Assembly (NCBI RefSeq): GCF_021497885.1
Contig: NZ_CP046523.1
Span: 539,501 to 603,500 of the forward strand
Reading direction: 5' to 3'
DNA from: Streptococcus oralis
GTDB taxonomy: Bacteria > Bacillota > Bacilli > Lactobacillales > Streptococcaceae
DNA: 64,000 nt
A model generated the notes under the pieces. The model was not told where the DNA came from, ran no database searches, and saw only the letters and a list, made by a program, of their open reading frames with translations. How positions within the stretch are numbered: position 1 is the stretch's first letter; each line of letters starts with the position of its first letter. Of the stretch, positions 53,733 to 63,993 are shown in pieces. Position numbers and translations under genes: made by a program.

Positions 53733-54520
53733 TGACAAATAAAGCGATTTACCAGCACTTTTCTCTTGATGATGCTCCTTTTATTGATAAGGGATTAGAG
53801 TGGATCAAGCGGGTGGAAGATACCTATACTCCTGTCCTCACTGCTTTTGTCAATCCGCATCAGGAACAGATACTGAGGGTTTTGGCTGGGACCTATGGAC
53901 TGGGCTGTGTGAGTAGCGGAGAATATATCCATACGGAATTTGTCCGTGTCCTTCTGTATCCGGACTATTTCAGTCCGACACTGTCAGATTTTGAAATGGC
54001 ATTGCTAGAGATCCGTTATCCAAGTAGATTTGAAAAACTGACACATGCAAAGATTTTGGGGACAATCATCAATCAACTAGGAATTGATCGTAAGCTCTTT
54101 GGTGATATCTTGGTAGATGAAAAGAGAGCACAGATTTTTGTCAATCGTGATTTTATCCCTCTGTTTCAGGACGGGATACAAAAGATTGCCAGACTACCTG
54201 TGTCGCTGGAGGAATGTCCTTTCACCGATAAAATCATATCTGAGATCAATTACCAAGAACAAGAGATTTTGATTTCCAGTTTTCGTTTGGATGCCCTCTT
54301 ATCAAGTGCTTTGAAATTATCCAGAAAGCAGGCTAGTCAACTCATAGAGAAAAAATCTGTTCAGGTAAACTACCACCCCATTGAAAAATTAGATTATCTA
54401 GTAGCTGTAGGGGATTTGATTAGTGTGAGAAAGTTTGGTCGTCTGAAGATTGTCAAAGAAAATGGGCAAACTAAAAGGGATAAGATAAAACTGACTATCC
54501 AATTATTATTAAGTAAGTGA
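53729..54520 (+). CDS. ylmH: RNA-binding S4 domain protein YlmH
   Basis: A 263-residue protein with a central YlmH domain (AGTYGLGCVSSGEYIHTEFVRVLLYP) and C-terminal S4 RNA-binding domain (FRLDALLSSALKLSRKQASQLIEKKSVQVN). YlmH proteins bind tRNA/ribosomal complexes; the family has been tied to ribosome quality control. Either ATG 53729 or 53732 may be used. Confidence 0.93.
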   Translation: MMTNKAIYQHFSLDDAPFIDKGLEWIKRVEDTYTPVLTAFVNPHQEQILRVLAGTYGLGCVSSGEYIHTEFVRVLLYPDYFSPTLSDFEMALLEIRYPSRFEKLTHAKILGTIINQLGIDRKLFGDILVDEKRAQIFVNRDFIPLFQDGIQKIARLPVSLEECPFTDKIISEINYQEQEILISSFRLDALLSSALKLSRKQASQLIEKKSVQVNYHPIEKLDYLVAVGDLISVRKFGRLKIVKENGQTKRDKIKLTIQLLLSK

Positions 54521-54528
54521 GGAAAAGT

Positions 54529-55413
54529 ATGCCAATTACATCATTAGAAATTAAAGATAAAACCTTTTCTACGAAATTCAGAGGGTTTGATCCAGAAGAA
54601 GTAGATGAATTTCTTGATATTGTTGTTCGTGATTACGAGGACTTAGTTCGCAATAATCACGAAATGGAAAGACACATTAGAAGTTTAGAAGAGCGCTTAT
54701 CTTACTTTGATGAGATGAAGGATTCGTTGAGCCAGTCTGTTTTGATTGCTCAAGATACGGCTGAACGTGTAAAGCAAGCTGCTCAAGAGCGCTCAAACAA
54801 TATTATTCAACAGGCTGAGCAAGATGCCCAGCGTCTCCTTGAAGAGGCGAAATACAAGGCTAATGAAATCCTACGTCAGGCAACAGATAATGCTAAGAAA
54901 GTAGCTGTTGAGACAGAGGAATTGAAAAACAAAAGCCGTGTATTCCATCAACGCCTCAAGTCTACAATTGAGAGCCAGTTGGCCATTGTCGAATCTTCAG
55001 ATTGGGAAGATATTCTTCGTCCGACTGCGACTTATCTCCAAACAAGTGATGAAGCCTTCAAGGAAGTCGTAGGTGAGGTCTTGGGAGAAGCTGTTCCTTC
55101 GCAACCAGAAGAAGAGCCGATTGATGTGACTCGCCAATTTTCACCTGAAGAAATGGCTGAGTTACAAGCCCGCATCGAAGCAGGTAACAAAGAATTAGCT
55201 GAGTTTGAAGCTCAGCAGGCTAACAGTCAAGCGGAAAGTCATGTGTTAGACATCAATACGGTTGTAGAAGAGATACAGTCTCATTCAGTTGAACCACAAC
55301 ATGACGATTCAGAAATGATGACAGAGTATTTCTCAGTATCGCCATCAGCAACTGGAACTGCTTCTTCAACTACTAGACATGAAGCACAACAAGAATCCGT
55401 TACAATATTATAA
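54529..55413 (+). CDS. divIVA: Cell division protein DivIVA
   Basis: A 294-residue coiled-coil protein that marks septa and poles in streptococci. Membrane-binding head PITSLEIKDKTFSTKFRGFDPEEVDEFLD, long coiled coil to about residue 170, then an acidic disordered tail. ATG at 54529 follows TGAGGAAAAGT; the alternative at 54517 lies in ylmH. Confidence 0.95.
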   Translation: MPITSLEIKDKTFSTKFRGFDPEEVDEFLDIVVRDYEDLVRNNHEMERHIRSLEERLSYFDEMKDSLSQSVLIAQDTAERVKQAAQERSNNIIQQAEQDAQRLLEEAKYKANEILRQATDNAKKVAVETEELKNKSRVFHQRLKSTIESQLAIVESSDWEDILRPTATYLQTSDEAFKEVVGEVLGEAVPSQPEEEPIDVTRQFSPEEMAELQARIEAGNKELAEFEAQQANSQAESHVLDINTVVEEIQSHSVEPQHDDSEMMTEYFSVSPSATGTASSTTRHEAQQESVTIL

Positions 55414-55417
55414 GAAA

Positions 55418-55640
55418 TAAATGTGAGAACAATATCTGGCCAACTATATTTCCAGCGAGTAGGAGATGGTGTGAGTCCTGCAATCCCTAGTGGTCAGATT
55501 ATCCTCTCAAGTAATCCAGTCTGAAAGCAGTAAGATTGGACGTTCCCCACGTTACGGGAAAAGAGGAAAAGAGACTTTGTCTTTTTTCGAACAAAGGTGG
55601 TACCACGATTTTCGTCCTTTTTAGCGATTCGTGGTTTTTA
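55418..55640 (+). promoter_or_regulatory. T-box riboswitch (isoleucine) upstream of ileS
   Basis: Conserved AGGTGGTACCACG at 55595-55607. Stem I pairs GAGA...ATCTGGCC with GGTCAGAT...TCTC, placing codon ATC (Ile) at 55501-55503 in the specifier bulge. The apical part AGTAGGAgatGGTGtGAGtCC is present. The terminator CCACGA...TCGTGG + TTTTT (55603-55638) competes with pairing of the T-box. Uncharged tRNA-Ile should allow readthrough. Confidence 0.93.
55603..55639 (+). terminator. T-box regulated terminator
   Basis: CCACGA/TCGTGG outer stem with inner ttttcg/cga pairing, then TTTTT, 29 bp before the ileS ATG. Confidence 0.85.
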
Positions 55641-55667
55641 ATTTGTCTATATAATAAAGGAGATATA

Positions 55668-58460
55668 ATGAAACTCAAAGATACCCTAAATCTTGGAAAA
55701 ACTGAATTTCCAATGCGTGCTGGACTTCCCACTAAAGAACCACTATGGCAAAAAGAGTGGGACGAAGCGAAACTTTACCAACGTCGTCAAGAATTGAACC
55801 AAGGAAAACCGCATTTCACCTTGCACGATGGACCTCCCTATGCCAACGGAAATATCCACGTTGGACATGCTATGAACAAGATTTCTAAAGATATTATTGT
55901 TCGTTCAAAATCGATGTCAGGTTTTTATGCGCCTTATATTCCAGGTTGGGATACACATGGTCTGCCAATCGAGCAAGTTTTGGCAAAACAAGGTGTCAAA
56001 CGCAAAGAAATGGACTTGGTTGAGTACTTGAAACTTTGCCGCGAGTACGCTCTTTCTCAAGTTGATAAACAACGTGAAGACTTTAAACGTTTGGGTGTTT
56101 CTGGTGACTGGGAAAATCCTTATGTGACTTTGACTCCAGACTATGAAGCGGCTCAAATCCGTGTCTTCGGTGAAATGGCTAAAAAAGGCTATATCTACCG
56201 TGGTGCCAAGCCAGTTTACTGGTCATGGTCATCTGAATCAGCTCTTGCAGAAGCAGAAATTGAATATCATGACTTGCTTTCAACTTCCCTTTACTATGCT
56301 AACCGTGTCAAAGACGGAAAAGGTGTCCTAGATACTGATACTTACATCGTTGTTTGGACAACTACTCCATTTACCATTACAGCATCTCGTGGGTTGACTG
56401 TTGGTGCGGATATCGATTACGTAGTCGTACAACCAGCTGGTGAATCTCGTAAGTTTGTGGTTGCTTCAGAATTGTTGACTAGTTTGTCTGAAAAATTTGG
56501 CTGGGCTGATGTTCAGGTCTTGGCAACCTACCGTGGTCAAGAATTGAACCATATCGTAACAGCTCACCCTTGGGATACGGCTGTAGATGAGTTGGTAATC
56601 CTTGGTGACCACGTTACGACTGACTCTGGTACTGGTATCGTCCATACAGCCCCTGGTTTTGGTGAGGACGACTACAATGTCGGTGTTGCTAACGGTCTTG
56701 AAGTTGCTGTAACAGTTAACGAACGCGGTATTATGATGGCCAATGCTGGCTCTGACTTTGAAGGTCAATTCTATGACAAGGTTGTACCAACTGTTATCGA
56801 AAAACTTGGTAATCTTCTCCTTGCGCAAGAAGAAATTTCTCACTCCTATCCATTTGACTGGCGTACGAAAAAACCAATCATCTGGCGTGCAGTACCACAG
56901 TGGTTTGCCTCAGTATCTAAATTCCGCCAAGAAATCTTGGATGAAATTGAAAAAGTGAAATTCCACTCAGAATGGGGTAAAGTACGCCTTTACAACATGA
57001 TTCGTGACCGTGGCGACTGGGTTATCTCTCGTCAACGTGCTTGGGGAGTTCCTCTTCCTATCTTCTACGCTGAAGATGGCACACCAATCATGACTGCTGA
57101 AACGATCGAGCACGTGGCTCAACTCTTTGAGGAACACGGGTCTATTATCTGGTGGGAGCGTAATGCCAAAGATCTCTTGCCAGAAGGATTTACCCATCCA
57201 GGTTCACCAAATGGCGAGTTCAAAAAAGAAACAGACATCATGGACGTATGGTTTGACTCAGGTTCGTCATGGAATGGAGTGGTGGTCAACCGTCCAGAAC
57301 TCAAATACCCAGCTGACCTCTACCTTGAAGGTTCTGACCAATACCGTGGTTGGTTCAACTCATCTCTTATTACATCTGTTGCCAACCATGGCGTGGCTCC
57401 TTACAAACAAATCTTGTCACAAGGATTTGCCCTTGATGGTAAAGGTGAGAAGATGTCTAAATCCCTTGGGAATACCATTGCTCCAAGCGATGTTGAAAAA
57501 CAATTTGGTGCGGAAATCTTGCGTCTCTGGGTAACAAGTGTGGACTCAAGCAACGATGTGCGTATCTCTATGGATATCTTGAGCCAAGTCTCTGAAACTT
57601 ACCGTAAGATCCGTAACACCCTTCGTTTCTTGATTGCCAATACATCTGACTTTAATCCAGCTCAGGACGCAGTCGCTTACGATGAACTACGTTCAGTTGA
57701 TAAGTACATGACCATCCGCTTTAACCAGCTTGTGAAAACGATTCGTGATGCTTATGCAAACTTCGAATTCTTGACAATCTATAAGGCCTTGGTGAACTTT
57801 ATCAACGTTGACTTGTCAGCCTTCTACCTTGACTTTGCCAAAGATGTTGTCTACATCGAAGGTGCCAAATCACTCGAACGTCGTCAAATGCAAACTGTCT
57901 TCTATGACGTTCTTGTCAAAATCACCAAACTCTTGACACCAATCCTTCCTCACACAGCAGAGGAAATCTGGTCATATCTTGAGTTTGAAGCTGAAGAATT
58001 TGTGCAATTGTCAGAATTGCCAGAAGCGGAAACTTTTGCCAACCAAGAAGAAATCTTGGATACATGGTCAGCCTTCATGGATTTCCGCGGACAAGCTCAA
58101 AAAGCCTTGGAAGAAGCGCGTAATGCAAAAGTTATCGGGAAATCACTTGAAGCACACTTGACAGTTTATCCAAATGAAGTGGTGAAAACTCTTCTTGGAG
58201 CAGTAGATAGCAATGTGGCTCAACTTTTGATCGTGTCAGAATTGACCATCGCTGAAGGTACAGCTCCAGAAGGCGCAGTTAGCTTTGAGGATGTTGTCTT
58301 CACAGTTGAACGTGCTGCAGGTGAAGTATGTGACCGTTGCCGTCGTATCGATCCAACTACTGCAGATCGTAGCTACCATGCAGTCATCTGTGACCATTGT
58401 GCAAGCATCGTAGAAGAAAACTTTACGGATGCGGTCGCAGAAGGATTTGAAGCAAAATAA
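55668..58460 (+). CDS. ileS: Isoleucyl-tRNA synthetase
   Basis: A 930-residue class I synthetase. HIGH-type motif [11 protein letters not shown] (about residue 61), CP1 editing domain with [10 protein letters not shown] and [21 protein letters not shown] (about 594), and C-terminal zinc ribbon CDRCRR...CDHC (~888-909). The zinc ribbon is the bacterial mupirocin-sensitive form rather than the resistant eukaryote-like one. The start MKLKDTLNL follows AAAGGAG; upstream frame is T-box. Confidence 0.98.
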   Translation: MKLKDTLNLGKTEFPMRAGLPTKEPLWQKEWDEAKLYQRRQELNQGKPHFTLHDGPPYANGNIHVGHAMNKISKDIIVRSKSMSGFYAPYIPGWDTHGLPIEQVLAKQGVKRKEMDLVEYLKLCREYALSQVDKQREDFKRLGVSGDWENPYVTLTPDYEAAQIRVFGEMAKKGYIYRGAKPVYWSWSSESALAEAEIEYHDLLSTSLYYANRVKDGKGVLDTDTYIVVWTTTPFTITASRGLTVGADIDYVVVQPAGESRKFVVASELLTSLSEKFGWADVQVLATYRGQELNHIVTAHPWDTAVDELVILGDHVTTDSGTGIVHTAPGFGEDDYNVGVANGLEVAVTVNERGIMMANAGSDFEGQFYDKVVPTVIEKLGNLLLAQEEISHSYPFDWRTKKPIIWRAVPQWFASVSKFRQEILDEIEKVKFHSEWGKVRLYNMIRDRGDWVISRQRAWGVPLPIFYAEDGTPIMTAETIEHVAQLFEEHGSIIWWERNAKDLLPEGFTHPGSPNGEFKKETDIMDVWFDSGSSWNGVVVNRPELKYPADLYLEGSDQYRGWFNSSLITSVANHGVAPYKQILSQGFALDGKGEKMSKSLGNTIAPSDVEKQFGAEILRLWVTSVDSSNDVRISMDILSQVSETYRKIRNTLRFLIANTSDFNPAQDAVAYDELRSVDKYMTIRFNQLVKTIRDAYANFEFLTIYKALVNFINVDLSAFYLDFAKDVVYIEGAKSLERRQMQTVFYDVLVKITKLLTPILPHTAEEIWSYLEFEAEEFVQLSELPEAETFANQEEILDTWSAFMDFRGQAQKALEEARNAKVIGKSLEAHLTVYPNEVVKTLLGAVDSNVAQLLIVSELTIAEGTAPEGAVSFEDVVFTVERAAGEVCDRCRRIDPTTADRSYHAVICDHCASIVEENFTDAVAEGFEAK

Positions 58461-58495
58461 TCAGAAAGAGACTGAGAAAGGTCGCTAAAATCATA

Positions 58496-58542
58496 AAAAC
58501 GCATAATATCAAGAGTTCAAGTGCTTTGATATTATGCGTTTT
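58496..58542 (+). terminator. Strong hairpin after ileS
   Basis: Perfect 17-bp stem AAAACGCATAATATCAA/TTGATATTATGCGTTTT with a 13-base loop. The following ~255 bp to 58797 is very AT-rich; I see no gene in it. Confidence 0.75.
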
Positions 58543-58797
58543 ATCATGGGAAAATTTACTAGTCCATTTCCTAAAATGAAGTTCTTCCTGTCCTGTACGT
58601 GTAGATGGTTAACATAATCTAGTATTCAGTTTTCTCATGATTTTATATTTGCTAATAATTATAAAAGAATTATGGAGCTTAAAATTCTTTAGAGAGTTTA
58701 AAGGGTATTAATATTCATTATAAAATTTTATAGAAATGTTTAATTTTTATTGAAATTATGATTGAATAATACCTATAAAAATTTTAAGGAGATTATT

Positions 58798-59175
58798 ATG
58801 AAAACAAATACACTTGCTCGTGTTAACGCTATTTTGGTCTTATTCAGGAATTGTATTGCTTTTAGCGCCAGTCATCATGTTTATGATGGCTGTTGGAGCT
58901 GCTGCAGCGACTGAAGACTCAGATGTAACACTTGGAACATTGACAGGGATTTCAATTATTTTGTTATTGGTTTAAATTGCTGTTTTGGTGTTGGGAATTG
59001 TTGCTATTGTTTATTATAAAGATGATGAACGTGTTACGAATGCACCTTCTGTTTTGCTCATTGTAGTGGTGCGGTCGGTTTGATTCCACTTTTGGGATGG
59101 GTAGGTGGAATTCTAACCATTATTGGTGGTTCACTCTACTTTGGAACATTGAAAAAATTTGTAATTGAAGAGTAG
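58798..59175 (+). pseudogene. Decayed small membrane protein gene (DUF4064-like)
   Basis: Starts MKTNTLARVNAIL after AAGGAG but shifts frame at about 58840, continues as YSGIVLLLAPVIMFMMAVGA, meets TAA at 58972-58974, resumes IAVLVLGIVAIVYY, then shifts again near 59075 into GAVGLIPLLGWVGGILTIIGG and ends KKFVIEE. The restored protein would have ~125 residues and three membrane segments. Two frameshifts and one stop make it a clear pseudogene. Confidence 0.75.
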
Positions 59176-59240
59176 TAGTTTTTTAATTATTTAGGAGAGA
59201 CTGCTTCATTTTCTGTTGAGAACAATTATGATAATATAAT

Positions 59241-59271
59241 AAAGAGAAGGCTGAGAAGCTCTTCTCTTTTT
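59241..59271 (+). terminator. Terminator upstream of gpmA
   Basis: AAAGAGAAG/CTTCTCTTT stem followed by TTTT; separates gpmA from the pseudogene. Confidence 0.8.
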
Positions 59272-59363
59272 CGTTGATTTTCACTAGCTTTTTTGTGAAA
59301 AATTGTGTAAAATGGAATAGATAAACGAGGACAACCTCGAAAAATAAAAGGAGAATCCATCTA

Positions 59364-60056
59364 ATGGTAAAATTGGTTTTTGCTCGCCACGGTGAGTCTG
59401 AATGGAACAAAGCTAACCTTTTCACTGGTTGGGCTGATGTTGATTTGTCTGAAAAAGGAACACAACAAGCGATTGACGCTGGTAAATTGATCAAAGAAGC
59501 TGGTATCGAATTTGACCAAGCTTACACTTCAGTATTGAAACGTGCGATCAAAACAACAAACTTGGCTCTTGAAGCTGCTGACCAATTGTGGGTTCCAGTT
59601 GAAAAATCATGGCGCTTGAACGAACGTCACTACGGTGGTTTGACTGGTAAAAACAAGGCTGAAGCTGCTGAACAATTTGGTGATGAGCAAGTTCACATCT
59701 GGCGTCGTTCATACGATGTATTGCCTCCGGCAATGGACCGTGATGATGAGCACTCAGCTCACACTGACCGTCGTTACGCTTCACTTGACGACTCAGTAAT
59801 CCCAGATGCTGAAAACTTGAAAGTGACTTTGGAACGTGCCCTTCCATTCTGGGAAGACAAAATCGCTCCAGCACTTAAAGATGGTAAAAACGTATTCGTA
59901 GGAGCTCACGGTAACTCAATTCGTGCCCTTGTAAAACACATCAAACGCTTGTCAGACGACGAAATCATGGACGTGGAAATCCCTAACTTCCCACCATTGG
60001 TATTCGAATTCGACGAAAAATTGAACGTGGTTGCTGAATACTACCTTGGAAAATAA
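59364..60056 (+). CDS. gpmA: 2,3-bisphosphoglycerate-dependent phosphoglycerate mutase
   Basis: A 230-residue glycolytic enzyme interconverting 3- and 2-phosphoglycerate. Phosphohistidine motif [10 protein letters not shown] (His9), [13 protein letters not shown], and the second catalytic histidine in [23 protein letters not shown] precedes the ATG; an extended -10 (TGTGTAAAAT, 59311-59320) lies upstream. Codon use is strongly biased, as for a highly expressed gene. Confidence 0.97.
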   Translation: MVKLVFARHGESEWNKANLFTGWADVDLSEKGTQQAIDAGKLIKEAGIEFDQAYTSVLKRAIKTTNLALEAADQLWVPVEKSWRLNERHYGGLTGKNKAEAAEQFGDEQVHIWRRSYDVLPPAMDRDDEHSAHTDRRYASLDDSVIPDAENLKVTLERALPFWEDKIAPALKDGKNVFVGAHGNSIRALVKHIKRLSDDEIMDVEIPNFPPLVFEFDEKLNVVAEYYLGK

Positions 60057-60067
60057 TCTATAAACAT

Positions 60068-60094
60068 AAAGCCTAGGAATTCCTAGGCTTTTTT
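60068..60094 (+). terminator. Terminator after gpmA
   Basis: AAAGCCTAGGAATTCCTAGG followed by CTTTTTT; a perfect inverted repeat. Confidence 0.9.
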
Positions 60095-60108
60095 GTATTC
60101 GCTCCTAG

Positions 60109-60137
60109 TTTTCAACTAGTTGAAAAAGCGTTATAAT
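60109..60137 (+). promoter_or_regulatory. ABC exporter promoter with 18-bp perfect palindrome
   Basis: TTTTCAACTAGTTGAAAA (60109-60126), a perfect palindrome covering the -35 and spacer of a promoter with -10 TATAAT (60132-60137). This is a repressor position; the TetR or MarR type is likely by size, the regulator not being in the window. Confidence 0.65.
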
Positions 60138-60176
60138 GATAATAGGAAGCAATTTGTTTGAGAGAAGGTGTGTCTG

Positions 60177-60878
60177 ATGGCTTATATTGAGATGAAACAC
60201 AGCTACAAGCGTTACCAGGTTGGGGATACGGAGATTGTGGCTAATCGCGATGTGAATTTTGAAATTGAAAAGGGGGAGCTGGTTATCATACTTGGTGCTT
60301 CAGGTGCTGGAAAATCAACTGTTCTCAATCTCCTAGGAGGTATGGATACCAATGATGAGGGGGAGATTTGGATTGATGGTGCCAATATTGCCAACTACAC
60401 TTCGCACCAACGAACAAACTACCGTCGTGAAGATGTAGGTTTTGTTTTTCAGTTTTACAATCTAGTCTCCAATCTGACAGCCAAGGAAAACGTGGAGTTG
60501 GCCTCGGAAATCGTAGCGGATGCCCTAGATCCAGAGCAAGTGCTAAAAGACGTAGGGCTAGGTCATCGCCTGAATAACTTTCCAGCCCAGCTTTCTGGAG
60601 GGGAGCAACAGCGAGTCTCCATCGCACGCGCTGTAGCCAAAAATCCTAAAATTCTCCTCTGTGATGAACCGACGGGTGCCTTGGATTATCAGACGGGGAA
60701 GCAAGTCTTGAAGATTCTCCAAGACATGTCACGTCAAAAAGGAGCGACGGTGATTATCGTGACCCACAATGGCGCGCTAGCTCCTATTGCAGATCGGGTG
60801 ATTCACATGCGCGATGCCACGGTTAAGAGCATGACGATCAATGAGCGTCCGCAGGATATCGATACCTTGGAGTATTAG
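60177..60878 (+). CDS. ABC transporter ATP-binding protein (MacB/LolD type)
   Basis: A 233-residue ATPase: Walker [11 protein letters not shown]-loop VFQFYNL, signature LSGGEQQR, Walker [12 protein letters not shown] and H-loop VTHNG. The DEPTGALD form is typical of the FtsX/MacB exporter class. ATG at 60177 (MAYIEMKH) has a GAGAAGG site; the GTG at 60168 overlaps it. It works with the 899-residue permease that starts 1 bp after its stop. Confidence 0.93.
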   Translation: MAYIEMKHSYKRYQVGDTEIVANRDVNFEIEKGELVIILGASGAGKSTVLNLLGGMDTNDEGEIWIDGANIANYTSHQRTNYRREDVGFVFQFYNLVSNLTAKENVELASEIVADALDPEQVLKDVGLGHRLNNFPAQLSGGEQQRVSIARAVAKNPKILLCDEPTGALDYQTGKQVLKILQDMSRQKGATVIIVTHNGALAPIADRVIHMRDATVKSMTINERPQDIDTLEY

Positions 60879-60879
60879 C

Positions 60880-63579
60880 ATGAAAAAAACATATCGGAAA
60901 GACCTATTTCAGTCAGTGACGACTTCAAAGGGACGCTTTGTTTCTATCTTGACCTTGATGATGCTGGGTTCTTTAGCTCTAGTTGGCCTCAAAGTGGCCA
61001 GTCCAAACATGGAACGTACGGCAGAAGATTATCTCCGTAAAGCCAATACTCTGGATCTGGCCGTGATAGCTGATTATGGCTTGGACAAAGAAGACCAAGA
61101 CGAACTAAAGACACTTCAAGGAGCGAGTGTTGAGTTTGGCTATATGGCAGACCTAACCGTTGAAAATAGTGAAGAAGCGGTTCGACTTTATTCCAAACCA
61201 GAGAGCATTTCAACCTTTCAAGTGACAGAAGGGCGACTGCCAGAAGCTGGTGAGGAAATTGCCCTAGCCGACTTCTGGAAAGACCGCTATCAGATTGGGC
61301 AGACCATTACCTTTACTAAGAAAGAAGAAAAGTCCGTCGTAAAATCCCAAACTTTCACAATTACTGGATTTGTTCAGTCGGGCGAGATGCTTTCTCAAAA
61401 AGATTTAGGAAGTGCTAGTAGTGGAAATGGAAGCTTGGCTGGCTATGGAGTGATTTTACCCAGTCAGTTTGATACAGAAGTCTACAGTATTGCGCGTGTG
61501 CGCTATGATGATTTAAAAAATCTGGATGCTTTTTCATCAGACTATAAGGCCAAACGAACCCAACATCAGGAAGAGTTGCAAGATTTGCTTGCCGATAATG
61601 GTCAAAAAAGATTGGCAAGTATCAAAGCAAATGGGCAAAAGAGCCTAGAAGAGGGCAAAGAACAGCTCCAAACAGCAGAAGGTAACCTTCAAAAAGGAAA
61701 GAGTCAGTTAGAACAGGCCGAAAGTCGCTTGAAAACGCAAGAAGAACAAGCGACCGCTTTACCAGAACCGCAAAAGAGTCAAATCGAGGGACAGCTGACA
61801 AAAGCTAAGGAAGAATTGGCGACTAAAAAAGAAAAACTGGCTCAGACGGAGAGTGATCTATCTAAGGAAAAATGGAAGCTAGAACAGCGTCAGAAAGAGC
61901 TTGATGAACTGGCAGAGCCGAAATACCACGTATACAATCGTCAAACCATGCCAGGGGGTCAAGGTTATCTCATGTACAGTAATGCATCGTCAAGCATTCG
62001 ATCAGTCGGGAATATCTTCCCCGTTGTGCTTTATATGGTCGCTGCAATGGTGACCTTTACAACGATGACTCGCTTTGTAGATGAAGAGCGTACCAATGCT
62101 GGTATTTTTAAGGCTCTAGGTTACCGGAATCGAGATATTGTTGCCAAGTTTGTCCTCTATGGTTTTCTTGCAGGAACTGTGGGGACCGTTATAGGAACAC
62201 TTCTTGGACATTATCTCCTTGCAGGAGTGATTTCGGATGTTATAACAGCAGGAATGGTCGTTGGTAAAAGCCAGGAGTATTTTTACTGGTCTTATAGCCT
62301 CCTTGCCCTAGCCTTGAGTTGGGTATCCAGTGTCTTGCCAGCTTATCTGGTGGCGCGGAGGGAATTACACGATGAAGCAGCCCAACTCTTGCTTCCCAAA
62401 CCTCCCGTTAAGGGAGCAAAGATTTTACTGGAACGCCTGAGCTTTATTTGGAGTCGTCTGAGTTTTACTCATAAGGTTACTGCGCGAAATATTTTCCGTT
62501 ATAAGCAACGAATGTTGATGACCATTTTTGGAGTTGCAGGTTCAGTTGCTCTCTTATTTGCAGGTCTGGGCATTCAGTCTTCTGTGGGAGGGGTTGTGGA
62601 GCGCCAATTTGAACAAATTCAGCAATACCAGATGATTGTAGCGGAAAAGAGCAGTGCAACGGAGCAAGAAAAGGCCGATTTAGAAAGTGCCTTGCAAGCG
62701 GACCGTATCCATGCTTACCAAAAGATTTACTCTAAATCCATTGAAAAAGATTTCAAAGGAAAAGCAGGACTTCAAACGATTACCATGATGGTTACTAGTG
62801 GCGAAGACTTCAAACCCTTTATCACATTAGAGGAAAATGGGCGAGAGGTGCAGGTCACTGATGGAGCGGTCGTGAGTCAAAAATTAGCCCAACTAGCAGG
62901 TGTTACGATTGGAGACAAGCTGGAGCTTGATGGGAAGGAAATTAAGGTCGCGGCTATTTCTGAAAACTATGTTGGACACTTTGTTTATCTCAACCGAGCG
63001 ACTTACGAACAAGTCTATGGCACCAGTCCACAAGACAATACCTACCTAGTAAAATTAAAAGACCCAACACCTTCCAATACGGAGAAAGAAGCTGCTACCT
63101 TCATGGAAAAAGCTGCTGTTTCTGGGGTCATCCAAAATGCAACGGCCATCCATCTCTTTGAATCCGTGGCTAGTTCGCTCAATAAAACTATGGCAATCCT
63201 TGTCCTTGTTTCCGTCTTGCTAGCCATTGTTATTCTTTACAATCTCAATAATATCAATGTGGCAGAACGTATCCGTGAACTTTCGACTATCAAGGTTCTC
63301 GGTTTCCACAATAAAGAAGTGACCCTCTATATCTACCGCGAGACCATGGTGCTGTCCTTTGTGGGGATTGTTCTCGGTTTGGTAGCTGGTCACTATTTAC
63401 ATCAATTTTTGATTCAAATGATTTCACCAGCCGCTATACTCTTTTATCCACAAGTCAGCTGGGAAGTCTATGCTCTTCCAATCGTCGCAGTGACTGTGAT
63501 TTTGACTTTACTAGGTCTCTTTGTCAATCGCCACTTGAGAAAAGTGGATATGCTTGAAGCCCTGAAATCAGTAGAGTAA
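60880..63579 (+). CDS. FtsX-like ABC transporter permease
   Basis: An 899-residue permease with one N-terminal membrane helix, a large extracellular part with MacB-like fold (~45-240) and a long coiled coil (~258-355; EGKEQLQTAEGNLQKGKSQ...), three membrane segments (~385-510), a second extracellular domain and a final three-segment FtsX domain (~780-890). This layout fits peptide or lipid exporters rather than importers. The start MKKTYRKDL at 60880 is chosen because earlier codons lie in the ATPase gene. Substrate unknown. Confidence 0.9.
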   Translation: MKKTYRKDLFQSVTTSKGRFVSILTLMMLGSLALVGLKVASPNMERTAEDYLRKANTLDLAVIADYGLDKEDQDELKTLQGASVEFGYMADLTVENSEEAVRLYSKPESISTFQVTEGRLPEAGEEIALADFWKDRYQIGQTITFTKKEEKSVVKSQTFTITGFVQSGEMLSQKDLGSASSGNGSLAGYGVILPSQFDTEVYSIARVRYDDLKNLDAFSSDYKAKRTQHQEELQDLLADNGQKRLASIKANGQKSLEEGKEQLQTAEGNLQKGKSQLEQAESRLKTQEEQATALPEPQKSQIEGQLTKAKEELATKKEKLAQTESDLSKEKWKLEQRQKELDELAEPKYHVYNRQTMPGGQGYLMYSNASSSIRSVGNIFPVVLYMVAAMVTFTTMTRFVDEERTNAGIFKALGYRNRDIVAKFVLYGFLAGTVGTVIGTLLGHYLLAGVISDVITAGMVVGKSQEYFYWSYSLLALALSWVSSVLPAYLVARRELHDEAAQLLLPKPPVKGAKILLERLSFIWSRLSFTHKVTARNIFRYKQRMLMTIFGVAGSVALLFAGLGIQSSVGGVVERQFEQIQQYQMIVAEKSSATEQEKADLESALQADRIHAYQKIYSKSIEKDFKGKAGLQTITMMVTSGEDFKPFITLEENGREVQVTDGAVVSQKLAQLAGVTIGDKLELDGKEIKVAAISENYVGHFVYLNRATYEQVYGTSPQDNTYLVKLKDPTPSNTEKEAATFMEKAAVSGVIQNATAIHLFESVASSLNKTMAILVLVSVLLAIVILYNLNNINVAERIRELSTIKVLGFHNKEVTLYIYRETMVLSFVGIVLGLVAGHYLHQFLIQMISPAAILFYPQVSWEVYALPIVAVTVILTLLGLFVNRHLRKVDMLEALKSVE

Positions 63580-63604
63580 TTCAAACTTTTAAACAGTAAA
63601 TCAG

Positions 63605-63633
63605 TTGACAAAGTCCCTGCTTCTTGGTAGAAT
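63605..63633 (+). promoter_or_regulatory. Promoter of rpsO
   Basis: Consensus -35 TTGACA (63605-63610), 17-bp spacer, -10 TAGAAT (63628-63633). Confidence 0.85.
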
Positions 63634-63639
63634 AAGAAC

Positions 63640-63717
63640 TGTCGTAAAGACAAATAACTTCTTCTTGGTCACAGGCATGCCAACCTGTCACTCGGATGAA
63701 GCCAAATAAAAAGGAGA
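63640..63717 (+). promoter_or_regulatory. Structured rpsO leader, possible S15 autoregulatory site
   Basis: The ~80-base untranslated leader folds as GTcACAGG/CCTGTcAC (63679-63698) inside an outer CTTCTTCTTGG / CGGATGAAG pairing next to the AAGGAG site. S15 is known to repress its own mRNA through leader structures in several phyla; here this is inference from structure. Confidence 0.4.
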
Positions 63718-63723
63718 AACATC

Positions 63724-63993
63724 ATGGCAATCTCAAAAGAGAAAAAAAATGAAATCATCGCACAATATGCACGTCACGAAGGTGATACAGGTTCAGTAGA
63801 GGTTCAAGTTGCTGTCCTTACTTGGGAAATCAACCACCTTAACGAACACATCAAACAACACAAAAAAGACCACGCTACTTACCGTGGATTGATGAAGAAA
63901 ATCGGTCGCCGTCGTAACTTGCTTGCATACTTGCGTAAGAACGACGTTAACCGTTACCGTGAGTTGATCAACTCTCTAGGACTTCGTCGCTAA
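63724..63993 (+). CDS. rpsO: 30S ribosomal protein S15
   Basis: An 89-residue primary 16S rRNA-binding protein of the small subunit platform. It has the expected [39 protein letters not shown] and a basic end LGLRR. AAAGGAG precedes the ATG; codon bias is strong. Confidence 0.98.
   Translation: MAISKEKKNEIIAQYARHEGDTGSVEVQVAVLTWEINHLNEHIKQHKKDHATYRGLMKKIGRRRNLLAYLRKNDVNRYRELINSLGLRR

Noticed and set aside
59221..59271. Small RNA gene with TATAAT at 59235 and a terminator
   Set aside because: The -10 is only a few bases from the terminator, leaving no room for a transcript.
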